Positions 20,254-30,148 of a DNA stretch of 64,000 bases are shown piece by piece. The DNA comes from Qipengyuania nanhaisediminis. Its GTDB lineage: Bacteria > Pseudomonadota > Alphaproteobacteria > Sphingomonadales > Sphingomonadaceae. The notes under the pieces were generated by a model that did no database searches, was not told where the DNA came from, and saw only the letters and a program-made list of their open reading frames with translations. The stretch covers positions 1 to 64,000 of the forward strand of contig NZ_FOWZ01000002.1 of the NCBI RefSeq assembly GCF_900115585.1. The letters are read 5' to 3'. Numbering within the stretch: position 1 is the first letter of the stretch; each line of letters opens with the position of its first letter. Made by a program: the position numbers and the translations under genes.

Positions 20254-21879
20254 CTAGTCGTTCCGTTCCCGGAACCGCAGGATTCGGCGGGAATTGGCGG
20301 GGATTTCAGTCTCGTAGATCAGCCGGCCGTCCTTGATCCGCGTTCCTTTCAGGCCGCGAGTCTTGGTATATCCTGCCGTTCCAAGGTCGAGCCGAACCGT
20401 GATCGCGCTATCATTGGCATTGGAAATTTGCGCACGCTTGCGGACCCAGCGGCGCTCTTTCTCGAGGTCCTCCTCATCCACGTGTCCGCATTGGGCGAAA
20501 ACCTGCGTGCTTTGCGGAAGGTCGAGTTCGATGTCTTCCGACAGCGCGAAATCCCGCAGCCGCGTTTCGGCCACCAGCAATTCGCCAAACGAAGTCGGTT
20601 CGTAAATGGCGATACCGCCCATCGGCAGAGACTGCCCCAGGCCCTTGGATTTCTCGTTCGCGGTCGCGAGGATCAGGCGGGCGGGTTCGAAGTACTCGAC
20701 CTCGTCCGCCTCATCGACCTCGCCGTAGTCGCAACCGACGATATAGATGAACCGCGCCTCGACCTCATCCTTGTCGAGGAAGGCAACCTGCTTCTGTCCT
20801 TGTGCGGCGACGGTGACAGGTTCGGGAATGCGATAAAGCTTCAGGTCGCCAAGCGCCTCCTCGGCCGCGATCACGGAGAGCGGCGCGGCGGCTTCCGCCA
20901 TGACTTTCTGGATCCTGCTGCCGGTCACCACGATCGATTCGGCGTCCATCGCCATCGCGGCCATGGCAGGAGGCGGCGGAGGAGGCGGTGGCGGCGGAGG
21001 ATACAGGAGCGGCGAACCGGCAGCCGTGCTGCCGAAGGGATAGCAGGTTAGGCGAAGCGGGCGCGCCTCGGGCTCGTCCGCCAGCTCCTCGAAATCGGAT
21101 TCCACGCTGAGTGTGCCGGCCACTGCCATTAGGGTGGCATCCGGAAAGCTCTGGTTGTTGTCGTTGAGGATGGTGAGCCAGGACAACAGCTCCATCCGCA
21201 AGCTGCCATCCGCCCTCGCCTCGTGCAAACGGGCGACGTAATTCGCTTCCCAGTCGAAACCCCATGCGAGGTAGGACAGCGTGGCGGTGTACGTCCCGCC
21301 AGTATCGCTGCGCGTATCGATCGAGAATACGGGCTGGGGCGACAGGCCCGAGGGCACTTGGTCGAAGGTCAGCTTTTCAGGCAGGCCCGAGCACCGCACG
21401 GCTTCAAAGCCATCCTGCGTTTCCAGCACAAGCCCGCCGTCGGCACGGGTCCTGACAATTGCCTGTTCCGAACGGGCCGCACCGCTTGCCGGGTCGGTGC
21501 GCGTTATCGTGACGCGATTGCCGAGCGTACGATCGACGAGCGCTGCAGGGCTGAGCAAATCGGCGTTGCGGTTCTTTTCAATCGTGCCGCCTGGCAGGCC
21601 GGTGACGATGGCGCTCACTGCGACCATGCCCTCTGCCACCCCGGTAAAGCGGATCTTCGACTCGCCCGGAGGAAGGGTGACGGTCCTGACCTCGCTGATC
21701 ATGGCGAAGCCTTCGGGCCAGCGGCGGTCCATCCGCTCGCCCTCGCCCCGCTGCGGATCGCGATAGACCGTCACCGCAAGCTCGTTCGGAGCGGACGCAT
21801 CGACGGTTTCGCGTGCCAGCAGGCCGCCAGCCGGGACGATGGCTGCGAGTGCCGCAATGAGGAGAAGAGGACGGATCAC
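20254..21879 (-). CDS. DUF4139 domain-containing protein with polyproline and TonB-plug-like motif
   Basis: 541 aa. An N-terminal signal peptide (MIRPLLLIAALAAIVPAGG) suggests export. The body matches its upstream neighbour (21893-23416) along the whole length: AVTVYRDPQ, DLLSPAALVDRTLGNRVTITRT, LSYLAWGFDWEANYVARL. These are DUF4139 features. Unlike the neighbour it has eleven consecutive prolines (residues 294-304), then SIVVTGSRI (315-323) and APLSVIAAEE, sequences usual in the N-terminus/plug of sphingomonad TonB-dependent receptors. It starts with GTG, has no strong ribosome site and lies 13 bp after the neighbour, so translational coupling is likely. Function unknown. Confidence 0.75.
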   Translation of the reverse strand: MIRPLLLIAALAAIVPAGGLLARETVDASAPNELAVTVYRDPQRGEGERMDRRWPEGFAMISEVRTVTLPPGESKIRFTGVAEGMVAVSAIVTGLPGGTIEKNRNADLLSPAALVDRTLGNRVTITRTDPASGAARSEQAIVRTRADGGLVLETQDGFEAVRCSGLPEKLTFDQVPSGLSPQPVFSIDTRSDTGGTYTATLSYLAWGFDWEANYVARLHEARADGSLRMELLSWLTILNDNNQSFPDATLMAVAGTLSVESDFEELADEPEARPLRLTCYPFGSTAAGSPLLYPPPPPPPPPPPAMAAMAMDAESIVVTGSRIQKVMAEAAAPLSVIAAEEALGDLKLYRIPEPVTVAAQGQKQVAFLDKDEVEARFIYIVGCDYGEVDEADEVEYFEPARLILATANEKSKGLGQSLPMGGIAIYEPTSFGELLVAETRLRDFALSEDIELDLPQSTQVFAQCGHVDEEDLEKERRWVRKRAQISNANDSAITVRLDLGTAGYTKTRGLKGTRIKDGRLIYETEIPANSRRILRFRERND

Positions 21880-21892
21880 GCCGATGCGGAAA

Positions 21893-23416
21893 TCAGTAGC
21901 GCGTTTCGAAAGTCACGGTGACTTCGCGCTTGCTGTTCGCAGCCACGGGCACCGTCCATTCGCGCCGGTCGAGGCCCACGCTGCGCCCGGTGACGTCTTC
22001 GCTGATCACGCGATAATCGCGCGACCACCAGCCGCGGTAGAGGCCGCCCTGGACCAGCTCGACCTCTACCGGCGTCGGCTTCGCATTGGTGATGGTGTAG
22101 CGCATCGTGGTGCGCCAGAAGGTCTTGGCCTCCTCCACCTCGATCTCGCGAGTGACTTCGCCGTTCTCGATGACGCGATAGCGGGCGCTCTTCTCGTATT
22201 CGCTGGCGGTGATCTTTTCGCGGTCGACGACTTCTGCAAGGACCAGCACGTCGAAGGCGTCGCCCGTGCGCAGCGTCAGTTCGCTGCCCATCGGGGTGTG
22301 GCCGATGCTGTTTTCGCCGATGAACTGCGGAGTTCCTTCGGCATCGCGCTGGTAGAAGCGGACCGCCCCGGCAGGCAGGGCATCGCCAAGGCCCTGCTCG
22401 CGGCTGGTGCCGAACTGCACCTGGCTGGCGACGTTGATCGACCGGTCGTCATTCGTCAGCCAGTCGACGGTGCGCTGATACCGCCTGCGCGCAGGAACGC
22501 TCTGCACATCGAGGAAGCTGACCTGCTTGGTCTGGTTGTTGGCAATCGTGGTGCGTTCGGAAAGGGGGTATAGATAGAAATCGCCGAGACGCTCACGATC
22601 TGCGGTTTGAGTACCCGGCACCATCGAGCTGTTGCGCCCCGGAGGCGGAGGCGGGGAACGACGCCCGCGATCATAGCCGTTCGAACCGGGAGATCCGGCG
22701 ACGAGCAGCGTGTCCGCATTATGGAAGGTTGTGCCGGTCTGGTTGGTCAGCGTCACCCAACCCTGCATGTCGACCGTCCCCTTCTCCTCATCGAACAGGG
22801 CGACATAATCGGCGCTCCAGCCGAGGCTCGGCGTGAGATAGCGGATCGACGCGGGCCGCGTTCCGGCGCGGGTGCTGTCCACGGTCACCGACAAGGTCGG
22901 CCGCGCGCGCAAATTGGTCGGCACGCGGTCGAAGATCGCCCTCACCGGAAGCCCGTCGTCGCGCAGCACTTCGATACGATCGCCGATCTTGACCACGACG
23001 CCGCCCGATGTGGAGAGGACTGTCGCTCGCTCGCGCGTTTCGGCGCCCGTTGCCGGATTGGTGCGGATAAGGGTGATGGTCTGGCCTATGGCCTTTTCCA
23101 TCAGCTTGGTGGGGGTCAGCAGGTCGAAGTCGAAATTCTGCTCGACGATCCCTGCTCCGGCAGCGGCGAAGCTGAGCGTTTCCGGCCGGATGCGGGCGGA
23201 GACGTCGGGAAACTCGATCCGGCTGCGTCCGGCAGCGATCGACAGCTGGCGCACATCCTGAACCAGCGCCTGTCCGTTGTTGTAGATGGTGACCGAAACA
23301 TCGCCCTGTGCGGTCGCATCGGGGTCCGCCAGCGCCTGTTCCGCGGTCTGGGCCAGCAGCGGAGCGCCGCCGAGAATTGCCAGTCCCGCCAGTGCCGAAA
23401 TCGAATACGCCTTCAT
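21893..23416 (-). CDS. DUF4139 domain-containing secreted protein
   Basis: 507 aa with a signal peptide ending LLAQT. The DUF4139 fold is suggested by VSVTIYNNGQALVQDVRQL near residue 40, DLLTPTKLMEKAIGQTITLI, IRYLTPSLGWSADYVALFDE and the C-terminal region where MRYTITNAKPTPVEVELVQG precedes GWWSRDYRVISEDVTGR. Proteins of this family are predicted beta-rich, periplasmic or outer-membrane associated, with no agreed function. The ATG has AAGGGG six bases upstream. It is the first gene of a two-gene minus-strand operon with the paralogue downstream. A Gly/Pro-rich segment (RRSPPPPPGRN) sits where the paralogue has its polyproline. Confidence 0.8.
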   Translation of the reverse strand: MKAYSISALAGLAILGGAPLLAQTAEQALADPDATAQGDVSVTIYNNGQALVQDVRQLSIAAGRSRIEFPDVSARIRPETLSFAAAGAGIVEQNFDFDLLTPTKLMEKAIGQTITLIRTNPATGAETRERATVLSTSGGVVVKIGDRIEVLRDDGLPVRAIFDRVPTNLRARPTLSVTVDSTRAGTRPASIRYLTPSLGWSADYVALFDEEKGTVDMQGWVTLTNQTGTTFHNADTLLVAGSPGSNGYDRGRRSPPPPPGRNSSMVPGTQTADRERLGDFYLYPLSERTTIANNQTKQVSFLDVQSVPARRRYQRTVDWLTNDDRSINVASQVQFGTSREQGLGDALPAGAVRFYQRDAEGTPQFIGENSIGHTPMGSELTLRTGDAFDVLVLAEVVDREKITASEYEKSARYRVIENGEVTREIEVEEAKTFWRTTMRYTITNAKPTPVEVELVQGGLYRGWWSRDYRVISEDVTGRSVGLDRREWTVPVAANSKREVTVTFETRY

Positions 23417-23453
23417 CGCAGTCCCCTTACCGCAGCCAGGGGCGCCCGATTAC

Positions 23454-25937
23454 TTAGGCGTCCGTCTTGGCCTGTTCTCCAAGTACCTCTGATACCTTGC
23501 CGTTTATTTGCTGTACGCTGAACGGCTTGGGAATAAAGTGCATGTTGTCGATGTCGATATCGTTACGCAACTGCTCTTCGGCATATCCCGACATGAAAAG
23601 GATGGGGATTTTCGGTTTAACCTTGCGAATGGCGCGCGCCATTGCCGGACCGTCCATCGCGGGCATGACCACGTCGGACACGATGAGATCGAATTCGGTC
23701 TTGCCATTGGCGATCGCGGCAAGGCCTTCCTCGCCATCGCGTGCGGTGGTCACCTGGTAGCCGGCGCGGGTAAGCGCACGTTCGGCGACTGCACGCACCA
23801 TGTCCTCGTCTTCCACAAGCAGCAGCTTGCCGCCGCCCGACCATTCGCTGGCCTTGGTCTCTTCCGTATCCTCCGGACGGGTCACGGCGGGCATCTCACC
23901 TTTGTGGACCGGCAGGTAGATCGTGAACCGGGCACCGGCAGGTCGTCCGTCGGGGCCGCCGATATTGTCGGCGAAGATGAACCCGTTCGACTGCTTCACG
24001 ATACCGTAGACGGTAGAGAGGCCGAGGCCGGTGCCCTTCCCCTGCTCCTTGGTCGTGAAGAACGGCTCGAAAATCTTGCTGAGGTGTTCGCCCGGGATGC
24101 CGCCGCCCGTGTCCTGCACGATGAGGACGGTGTAATCGTCGGCGGGCATGATATCGATGCCCATCTTGCGCACGTCGCGCGCCGATACGCGGCGCGTGGC
24201 GAGCGTCAGGCGACCCTTCCAGTTTTCCTTGCCGGACTTGGCCGCATGGGCCTGCATCGCATCGCGCGCATTCACCGCGAGGTTGATGATGACCTGCTCC
24301 AGCTGCTGGGGGTCGGCGCGGACGGGGCCCAACTCGCGGTCGTGGCGCACGGCGAACTCGATCTTGTCGCCCATCAGGCGCTTCAGGAGCTGGCTAACCT
24401 CGCTGACCACGTCGGGAAGCTGGAGAACCACGGGACGCAGCGTCTGCTGGCGGCTGAAGGCGAGCAATTGCCGCGTCAGGCTGGCCGCGCGGTTGGAGTT
24501 TGCCTTGATCTGCTGGATATCGTCATAGTCGCTATCGCCCGGCGTGTGGCGCAGCAGCATGAGATCGCAATAGCCGATGATCGCGGTCAGCACGTTGTTG
24601 AAATCATGCGCGACACCGCCTGCCAGCTGGCCCACGGCCTGCATCTTGGTCGCCTGGGCAACCTGGCGGCGCAGGCGCTTTTCCTCGGTGGAATCGGAGA
24701 TCGACAGGAGCACAGCCGCATCGCCGAGGCCGCGCACACCGGCAAGGCCGATGGAGACCGGCTCTTCCTTGTCGCCAGACAGGCGGACCGCCATGTCCCC
24801 GCTCGACGTTGCGCCTCTGGCAAAGCGGCGCACGGTGTCGGAAATGGCCGGCTTGTCTTCGCGCACCACGAGGTCTGAGGGGAATTGCGGCAGCCCCTTC
24901 TCCTCGCGCTCCACCGCGCGCAGGAACGCCTTGTTGGCATAGAGGAAACGCCCGTCGCGGTCGGTCAGCGCAAGGCCAAGCGGCAGTGCGGATAACAGGG
25001 CTTCGAGCTGCGGGACGGCAGCCTTGCCGCTTCCCTGCCAGCCACCACCGATACCGACATTGCTATCGACCAGCAGCATCAACGATGGCGACTGGTCGGC
25101 GGCCTTCTTCTTGTCCGCCTGCGGCTGGGTCAGCGGAATGTGCACCAGCGTCTGCGGGGTGCCCTGCTGCCCTTCCTGAGCGAAGAAGATGCGATCGCGG
25201 TCGTCGGATCGCAGCAGCTGGACGAATTCCTGCCCTGCAAGGCTGTCATTGGGGTTGCCGGCTGCGCGTTCCGCCAGGCCGGGCGTCGCCGACTGGACTA
25301 TGCCGTCGGGCGCGACCAGCGCCAGTTCGATGCCCGCGCTGGACAGGATAGCGCCGAAAGGTCCGGAAACGCGTTCCGCCAGCGTGTCGTGACCGTCTTC
25401 CTCGACCCGCTCACCGAAGCGCCAGACGAGGTAATCCTCGCCCCGCCCTACGCGCTCGATATGCAGGCTGAATTTGCGCTCGGCGGACGGCGTCTCGAGT
25501 TCCTCGCTCTGCGCCTCGCCTTCGCGCCAGGCCTGGCGGGCGGCGTCGGCGAGCCGCTTCCTGCCCTGTTCGGACAAGGTGATTTCGTGAGGGGAAACCT
25601 GACCGCCGAACCAGTCCTCGTAAGTTGCATTGGCACAAACAAGACGGTTGGCTCGGTCGATGATCGCCACAGCCCTGCGGCGGTTCTCGATTGCGGCTGC
25701 TGTCACCGCCCAATCGGGTTGCGCCAGCTGGCCCGCTTCCTCGGGCGCCTTCAACCGCGCAGCGAGCAATAGCGTCAGGAGAACCGTCAGCAAGCCGCCG
25801 CCATAAGCCAGCGCCACCAGAGACGATCCGGCAACCAGCCACACCAGCACCACCGACGTCACGAGGGCGAAGGCGATACCAAACAGCAGCGGAATTGGCG
25901 GGAGGGCCTGCGCCTCGACCTGATCGGACCCGGTCAC
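23454..25937 (-). CDS. cckA: Hybrid sensor histidine kinase CckA
   Basis: 827 aa from a GTG whose bases overlap the upstream TGA by 4 bp (GTGA). Two membrane helices occupy residues ~11-61, then two PAS-like regions (~80-300 and ~310-415). The HisKA H-box is [20 protein letters not shown] with His444, followed by the ATPase boxes [30 protein letters not shown] and [20 protein letters not shown]-terminal receiver has its phospho-acceptor Asp755 in [13 protein letters not shown]. This is the CckA layout. CckA phosphorylates ChpT and, through it, CtrA/CpdR, controlling cell-cycle and motility genes in alphaproteobacteria. The frame extends further upstream but only inside the preceding gene. Confidence 0.92.
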   Translation of the reverse strand: MTGSDQVEAQALPPIPLLFGIAFALVTSVVLVWLVAGSSLVALAYGGGLLTVLLTLLLAARLKAPEEAGQLAQPDWAVTAAAIENRRRAVAIIDRANRLVCANATYEDWFGGQVSPHEITLSEQGRKRLADAARQAWREGEAQSEELETPSAERKFSLHIERVGRGEDYLVWRFGERVEEDGHDTLAERVSGPFGAILSSAGIELALVAPDGIVQSATPGLAERAAGNPNDSLAGQEFVQLLRSDDRDRIFFAQEGQQGTPQTLVHIPLTQPQADKKKAADQSPSLMLLVDSNVGIGGGWQGSGKAAVPQLEALLSALPLGLALTDRDGRFLYANKAFLRAVEREEKGLPQFPSDLVVREDKPAISDTVRRFARGATSSGDMAVRLSGDKEEPVSIGLAGVRGLGDAAVLLSISDSTEEKRLRRQVAQATKMQAVGQLAGGVAHDFNNVLTAIIGYCDLMLLRHTPGDSDYDDIQQIKANSNRAASLTRQLLAFSRQQTLRPVVLQLPDVVSEVSQLLKRLMGDKIEFAVRHDRELGPVRADPQQLEQVIINLAVNARDAMQAHAAKSGKENWKGRLTLATRRVSARDVRKMGIDIMPADDYTVLIVQDTGGGIPGEHLSKIFEPFFTTKEQGKGTGLGLSTVYGIVKQSNGFIFADNIGGPDGRPAGARFTIYLPVHKGEMPAVTRPEDTEETKASEWSGGGKLLLVEDEDMVRAVAERALTRAGYQVTTARDGEEGLAAIANGKTEFDLIVSDVVMPAMDGPAMARAIRKVKPKIPILFMSGYAEEQLRNDIDIDNMHFIPKPFSVQQINGKVSEVLGEQAKTDA

Positions 25938-26518
25938 TGGCCGCGTTCCTTCAGGCGCTCGCTCAGCCGCTGCTCCATGCGGATCAACCGCTTCCGGCGC
26001 TTGCGGGCAACGATGTAGCGCCAGCTGAAACTGGCGATCAGATATCCGATGCCGGCACTGAAGAGCGCGAGTACGAGGAACCCGAAAGCCGTCACGCCGC
26101 CGACCTCGAGCCACCGGGCGAGCGCGCCGCCATCCTCGGCAAGCGTACCTGCGCTACCACCGAGGCTGGCATCGATATTCAGCATGGTCTTGCCGGTCTT
26201 GTTGGCGACAAGCAGCCAGAACGGCAGGGTGAACGGGTTGGTCACGAAAGTGACGAGCGCCGAAAGCGGCACATTCGCCCGCGCCGGCAGCGCCAGGAAA
26301 GCCGCCAGGAAAATCTGCCCGATCGGCACGATAAATGCCGCAAAAAGACCAAGCGCCACCCCGCGCGGCACGCTGCGGCGGGTAAAGCGCCAGAGCTCGG
26401 GCGTCAGGAAGCGGTGCGCGATGGGCTTGAGGTACTTGTTGCGCGCCATTTCTTCGCGCGTGGGCATGTATTTGCGGATCAGATCCGCCGCCCAAGTCTT
26501 CGACCTCTTATCGCTCAT
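25934..26518 (-). CDS. DUF2062 domain-containing membrane protein
   Basis: 194 aa from the ATG at 26518 (an ATG two codons earlier is possible). DUF2062 signature: basic N-terminus, then RRSVPRGVALGLFAAFIVP and NVPLSALVTFVTNPFTLPF, with a C-terminal membrane helix (VTAFGFLVLALFSAGIGYLI) and a basic tail. Function of the family is unknown. It is the upstream partner of cckA with a 4-bp stop/start overlap, so the two are co-translated. Confidence 0.85.
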   Translation of the reverse strand: MSDKRSKTWAADLIRKYMPTREEMARNKYLKPIAHRFLTPELWRFTRRSVPRGVALGLFAAFIVPIGQIFLAAFLALPARANVPLSALVTFVTNPFTLPFWLLVANKTGKTMLNIDASLGGSAGTLAEDGGALARWLEVGGVTAFGFLVLALFSAGIGYLIASFSWRYIVARKRRKRLIRMEQRLSERLKERGQ

Positions 26519-26642
26519 CGCCATCCACCCGACATGGCGTCGGCCCGTGCACTGCACAAGCGGCTGGAACCAGTTTTCTGCGATGAAGAGGCCATGACGA
26601 GAGATATGCCTAGCACATTCGACGTTTCCGTCCTGTGAAGCG

Positions 26643-27125
26643 TCATCCCTTCTCGCGCATCAGGCGAGCCTTGTCGCGCTTCCAATCGCGGTCCTTGATG
26701 GTCTGGCGCTTGTCATGCGCCTGCTTGCCCTTGGCCAGCGCCAACTCGACCTTCGCCCGCCCGGTAGAGTTGAAATAGATCGACAGGGGAACAAGCGTCA
26801 TGCCCTTGCGCTCCACCGCACCGAACAGCTTCTCGATCTCGCGCTCATGCAGCAGCAGCTTGCGTGGGCGGCGCGGTTCGTGATTCAGGCGATTGCCGTG
26901 CGAATATTCCGGGATATTGGCGTTGATGAGCCAGACCTGCCCGTCGCGCACCTCGGCATAGCTTTCCTTGATGCTGGCCTCGCCCGCGCGCAACGCCTTT
27001 ACCTCGGTCCCCTGCAGCGCAAGTCCGGCCTCGAAAGTTTCCTCGACATGATAGTCGAACCGCACACGCCGGTTGTCGGCGACGGTTTTCTGCTTGTCGA
27101 AGGTAGCGGGTTTGGGTCGTGCCAT
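26643..27125 (-). CDS. smpB: SsrA-binding protein SmpB
   Basis: 160 aa, family-typical length. SmpB escorts tmRNA to stalled ribosomes in trans-translation. Visible signatures are [50 protein letters not shown] and the basic C-terminal tail [19 protein letters not shown] that inserts in the mRNA channel. It lies downstream of dapA on the same strand with a 72-bp gap. Confidence 0.97.
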   Translation of the reverse strand: MARPKPATFDKQKTVADNRRVRFDYHVEETFEAGLALQGTEVKALRAGEASIKESYAEVRDGQVWLINANIPEYSHGNRLNHEPRRPRKLLLHEREIEKLFGAVERKGMTLVPLSIYFNSTGRAKVELALAKGKQAHDKRQTIKDRDWKRDKARLMREKG

Positions 27126-27197
27126 ATCGGCGGTGCATGTAGGCGCTTGGGATCGAAAGGTGAAGGGAAAGCTCGGCCTTTGGCTGTCCCATCTAAC

Positions 27198-28079
27198 TTA
27201 GATTAGCCCGGCGTGCTCCAGGGCTTCGTCGACCGCCTTGCGGCTGGCATCGCTGGCCTTGCAGATCGGCAGGCGCACATCGTCGGGGAACCAGTCGTGC
27301 ACGCGGCTGAGGGCATATTTCACCGGTGCCGGGCTGGCGTCCGAGAACATCGCGTAGTGCAACGGGAAGAGGCGGTCGTTGATCTCGCGCGCCTTGATCA
27401 GGTCGGCTGCGGCAATGGCCTCGTGGAACTCGGCGCATAGGGCAGGCGCGACATTCGCCGTTACCGAAATGCAGCCCGATCCGCCCGCGGCGCTATGCGG
27501 AAGCCACAGTTCGTCGTTTCCGGAAAGCTGGCAGAAATCGCGACCGATACCCATGCGGTGATCGGCCACGCGCGACAAATCGCCGCTCGCATCCTTGATG
27601 GCGACGATGCGATCGGGATATTTGTTCACCAGTTCGCAGACCGTATCATCCTCGATATCCGTAACCGTTCGACCGGGCACGTTGTAGAGCACGATCGGCA
27701 GGTCGCTGTTCTCCGCAAGGAAGCTGAAATGGGCGATCAGGCCCGCCTGGCTCGGCCGGTTGTAATAGGGCGCGACGCACAGGCCCGCTGCAGCCCCTGC
27801 CTTCTTGGCAAATTGCATGTGGAGCAAAGCGTTGCGCGTGTCGTTCGACCCGCAACCGGCGATCACGGGCACGCGTCCGGCGGCCTGTTCGATGCAGACT
27901 TCGATGACGCGGTGGTGCTCTGCATTGGAGATCGTCGAGGCTTCTCCGGTCGTGCCGCAGGGGACCAGCCCCTTGCTGCCATTCTCGATCTGCCAGTCGA
28001 CCAGCTTGCGAAACGCAGCCTCATCGAACGATCCGTCGCGAAAAGGAGTCGCAAGAGCGGGAATTGAGCCAGAGAACAT
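27198..28079 (-). CDS. dapA: 4-hydroxy-tetrahydrodipicolinate synthase
   Basis: 293 aa TIM-barrel of the DHDPS family. It condenses pyruvate with aspartate semialdehyde, the first committed step to lysine and meso-diaminopimelate. The Schiff-base lysine is in RIVAIKDASGDL and the catalytic tyrosine in IVLYNVPGRT. The GTTGEAST motif near residue 43 binds pyruvate. Divergent from the lytic transglycosylase gene, so the 96 bp between 28080 and 28175 holds both promoters. Confidence 0.96.
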   Translation of the reverse strand: MFSGSIPALATPFRDGSFDEAAFRKLVDWQIENGSKGLVPCGTTGEASTISNAEHHRVIEVCIEQAAGRVPVIAGCGSNDTRNALLHMQFAKKAGAAAGLCVAPYYNRPSQAGLIAHFSFLAENSDLPIVLYNVPGRTVTDIEDDTVCELVNKYPDRIVAIKDASGDLSRVADHRMGIGRDFCQLSGNDELWLPHSAAGGSGCISVTANVAPALCAEFHEAIAAADLIKAREINDRLFPLHYAMFSDASPAPVKYALSRVHDWFPDDVRLPICKASDASRKAVDEALEHAGLI

Positions 28080-28175
28080 TTACGCGAGTCCTGCGTTAGA
28101 GGTATGAAAACGGGACGCTTTGTGGCGACCCGTGCCGCAATTCATTCAACGCCTGATAAGGAGGGGCCGGGCACT

Positions 28176-30125
28176 ATGTCCAGCATGGCCATTAAAACTT
28201 TCGCTTCGTTCGCATTTCTCTCCGGTACTGCACTGGCGAGCCCCGCAATCGCACAGACGATCGCCGTACCCGAACGCAGCATGGTGGCACAGCAACCCAC
28301 CCGCATGACGCAGGCGCTGTCGCAGTGGGAATATCTGACGAAGGAAGACGATCTCTCCTTCTCGCAATACGCGGGCTTCCTCTCGACCTATCCGGAATTT
28401 CCCAAGGCCGCGCTGATCCAGCGCAGGGCCGAGGCCGCTCTCGATAACGAGGCGATCTCGCCGCAATCGCTGGTCGCCTTTTTCGAGAAGAACCCTCCCC
28501 TCTCCAATGGTGCCAAGGCGCGTTATGCATTGGCGCTGGCGGCGATGAACCGTCCCGAGGCATTCGACCTTGCGCGTGAAGCATGGCGTGGCGGTTCGAT
28601 GAGCGGACCGGCAGAAGCCTATATGCAGGGACTGTTCGGCCAGCGCCTGTCGCCCGAAGATCACGATGCGCGCATGGACGCGCTCCTGTGGCAGGGCCAG
28701 CAGGAAGCGGCTGCACGCCAGATCGTGCGCGTCTCGCCCGCCTATCGCGACATGGCCCAGGCGCGGCTTGCGCTTCTCCAGGGCACCGATCCGGTCAGCA
28801 TCGGCCTCACCGTGCCGTCTGGCGCGATGAACGATAGCGGCTACGTATATAATCTCGCGCGCTATTACCGCAGCAATGGCCGCCTGCCGCAGGCGATCAA
28901 CCTGCTGGCAACGCGTGCACCCGCATCCAGCCCGGCGTTCGACGGGGCCGACTTCGTTACCGAGGCATTGCGCGTCGCGCAGGGCGCCGGAACTGCCCAG
29001 GCGGTCGCCATCGCCAGCAAGGTAGACGACCTCTTCGCGCCCGGGACTGATATCTCCGAAGGCTCCTTCCAGCTGCGCGACAAGTACACCGACCTGATGT
29101 GGCTTGGCGGGACGAAGGCGCTTTGGTCGATGGGTGACGGGGCGAAAGCCGCCCCGCTGTTCTATCGCTATGGCGCTGCTGCCAAGACGCAGCTCACCCG
29201 CGCGAAGGGCTTTTACTGGGCGGGTCGAGCAGCGGCAAAGGCGGGCGACCGCGATGAAGCGCGCCGTTACTGGGAAATGGCCTCGAGCCACCCCGAGTAT
29301 TATTATGGCCAGCTGGCGCTCAGCGAGCTTGGCCGTCCGGTGAAGAATTTCGCCAAGGCCGCTCCCGTACAGCCCACCGCTGAACAGCGCGCCGCATTCA
29401 ATGCCGAGCCGCTGACGCTCGCCCTGCGCGAAATGGCTCGCAATCGCCGCGCGTGGCAGACCGAGCGTGCCTTCTTCGAAGCTATCGCCGAGAATGCCGA
29501 AACGCCTGCCGAAATGGCTCTTGTCGCCGAACTAGCCCGCGACACCGGGCTCGAGGAAATGGCGGTCGTTGCCGGAATGGTCGCCGGAGAGCGCGATTTC
29601 GCGGACTTCGAATGGCTGGGCTTCCCGACCGTGCCGACGCATTCGGGCGCGAACTGGACCATGGTCCATGCCATCGCGCGGCAGGAAAGCGAGTTCGACC
29701 GCACACGCGTCAGCCATGCAGGGGCCCGCGGCATGATGCAGCTGATGCCCGGCACCGCGCGCGAGGAAGCCGGCAAGATCGGCGTCCAGTACATGTCCGC
29801 CAGCCTGACGGGCGATCCCGGCTACAACATCCGCCTCGGCGACGCGCATTTCGCACGCCTCATGGATCGCTATAACGGCGCCTATCCGCTGGCCATTGCG
29901 GCCTATAACGCGGGCCCGGGCCGGGTGAACCAGTGGCTGCGCCTGAACGGCGACCCGCGCACCGGCGCGGTCGACTGGGTGTCCTGGATCGAGCAGATCC
30001 CCGCCAATTTCGAAACGCGCTATTACGTCATGCGCGTGATCGGGAATGCGGTGACCTATGCCAATCTGCACCCTGACAAATCCGCCTCTTACGAGCGAGA
30101 TATCCGCCATTACGTCGGGCGCTGA
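28176..30125 (+). CDS. Soluble lytic murein transglycosylase (Slt70-like)
   Basis: 649 aa from the ATG at 28176, chosen because AAGGAGG lies 12 bases upstream and a signal peptide (ending ASPAIA) begins there. Residues ~30-470 are a helical superhelix typical of Slt. The C-terminal goose-type SLT domain has the catalytic Glu in AIARQESEFDRTRV, then GARGMMQLMPGTAR, NIRLGDAHFARLMDRYNG and AIAAYNAGPGRVNQW. It cleaves peptidoglycan glycan strands in the periplasm with 1,6-anhydro products. It is followed by greB after 23 bp. Confidence 0.93.
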   Translation: MSSMAIKTFASFAFLSGTALASPAIAQTIAVPERSMVAQQPTRMTQALSQWEYLTKEDDLSFSQYAGFLSTYPEFPKAALIQRRAEAALDNEAISPQSLVAFFEKNPPLSNGAKARYALALAAMNRPEAFDLAREAWRGGSMSGPAEAYMQGLFGQRLSPEDHDARMDALLWQGQQEAAARQIVRVSPAYRDMAQARLALLQGTDPVSIGLTVPSGAMNDSGYVYNLARYYRSNGRLPQAINLLATRAPASSPAFDGADFVTEALRVAQGAGTAQAVAIASKVDDLFAPGTDISEGSFQLRDKYTDLMWLGGTKALWSMGDGAKAAPLFYRYGAAAKTQLTRAKGFYWAGRAAAKAGDRDEARRYWEMASSHPEYYYGQLALSELGRPVKNFAKAAPVQPTAEQRAAFNAEPLTLALREMARNRRAWQTERAFFEAIAENAETPAEMALVAELARDTGLEEMAVVAGMVAGERDFADFEWLGFPTVPTHSGANWTMVHAIARQESEFDRTRVSHAGARGMMQLMPGTAREEAGKIGVQYMSASLTGDPGYNIRLGDAHFARLMDRYNGAYPLAIAAYNAGPGRVNQWLRLNGDPRTGAVDWVSWIEQIPANFETRYYVMRVIGNAVTYANLHPDKSASYERDIRHYVGR

Positions 30126-30148
30126 TCTGCGCTAGGGCTCGCCGCCTT

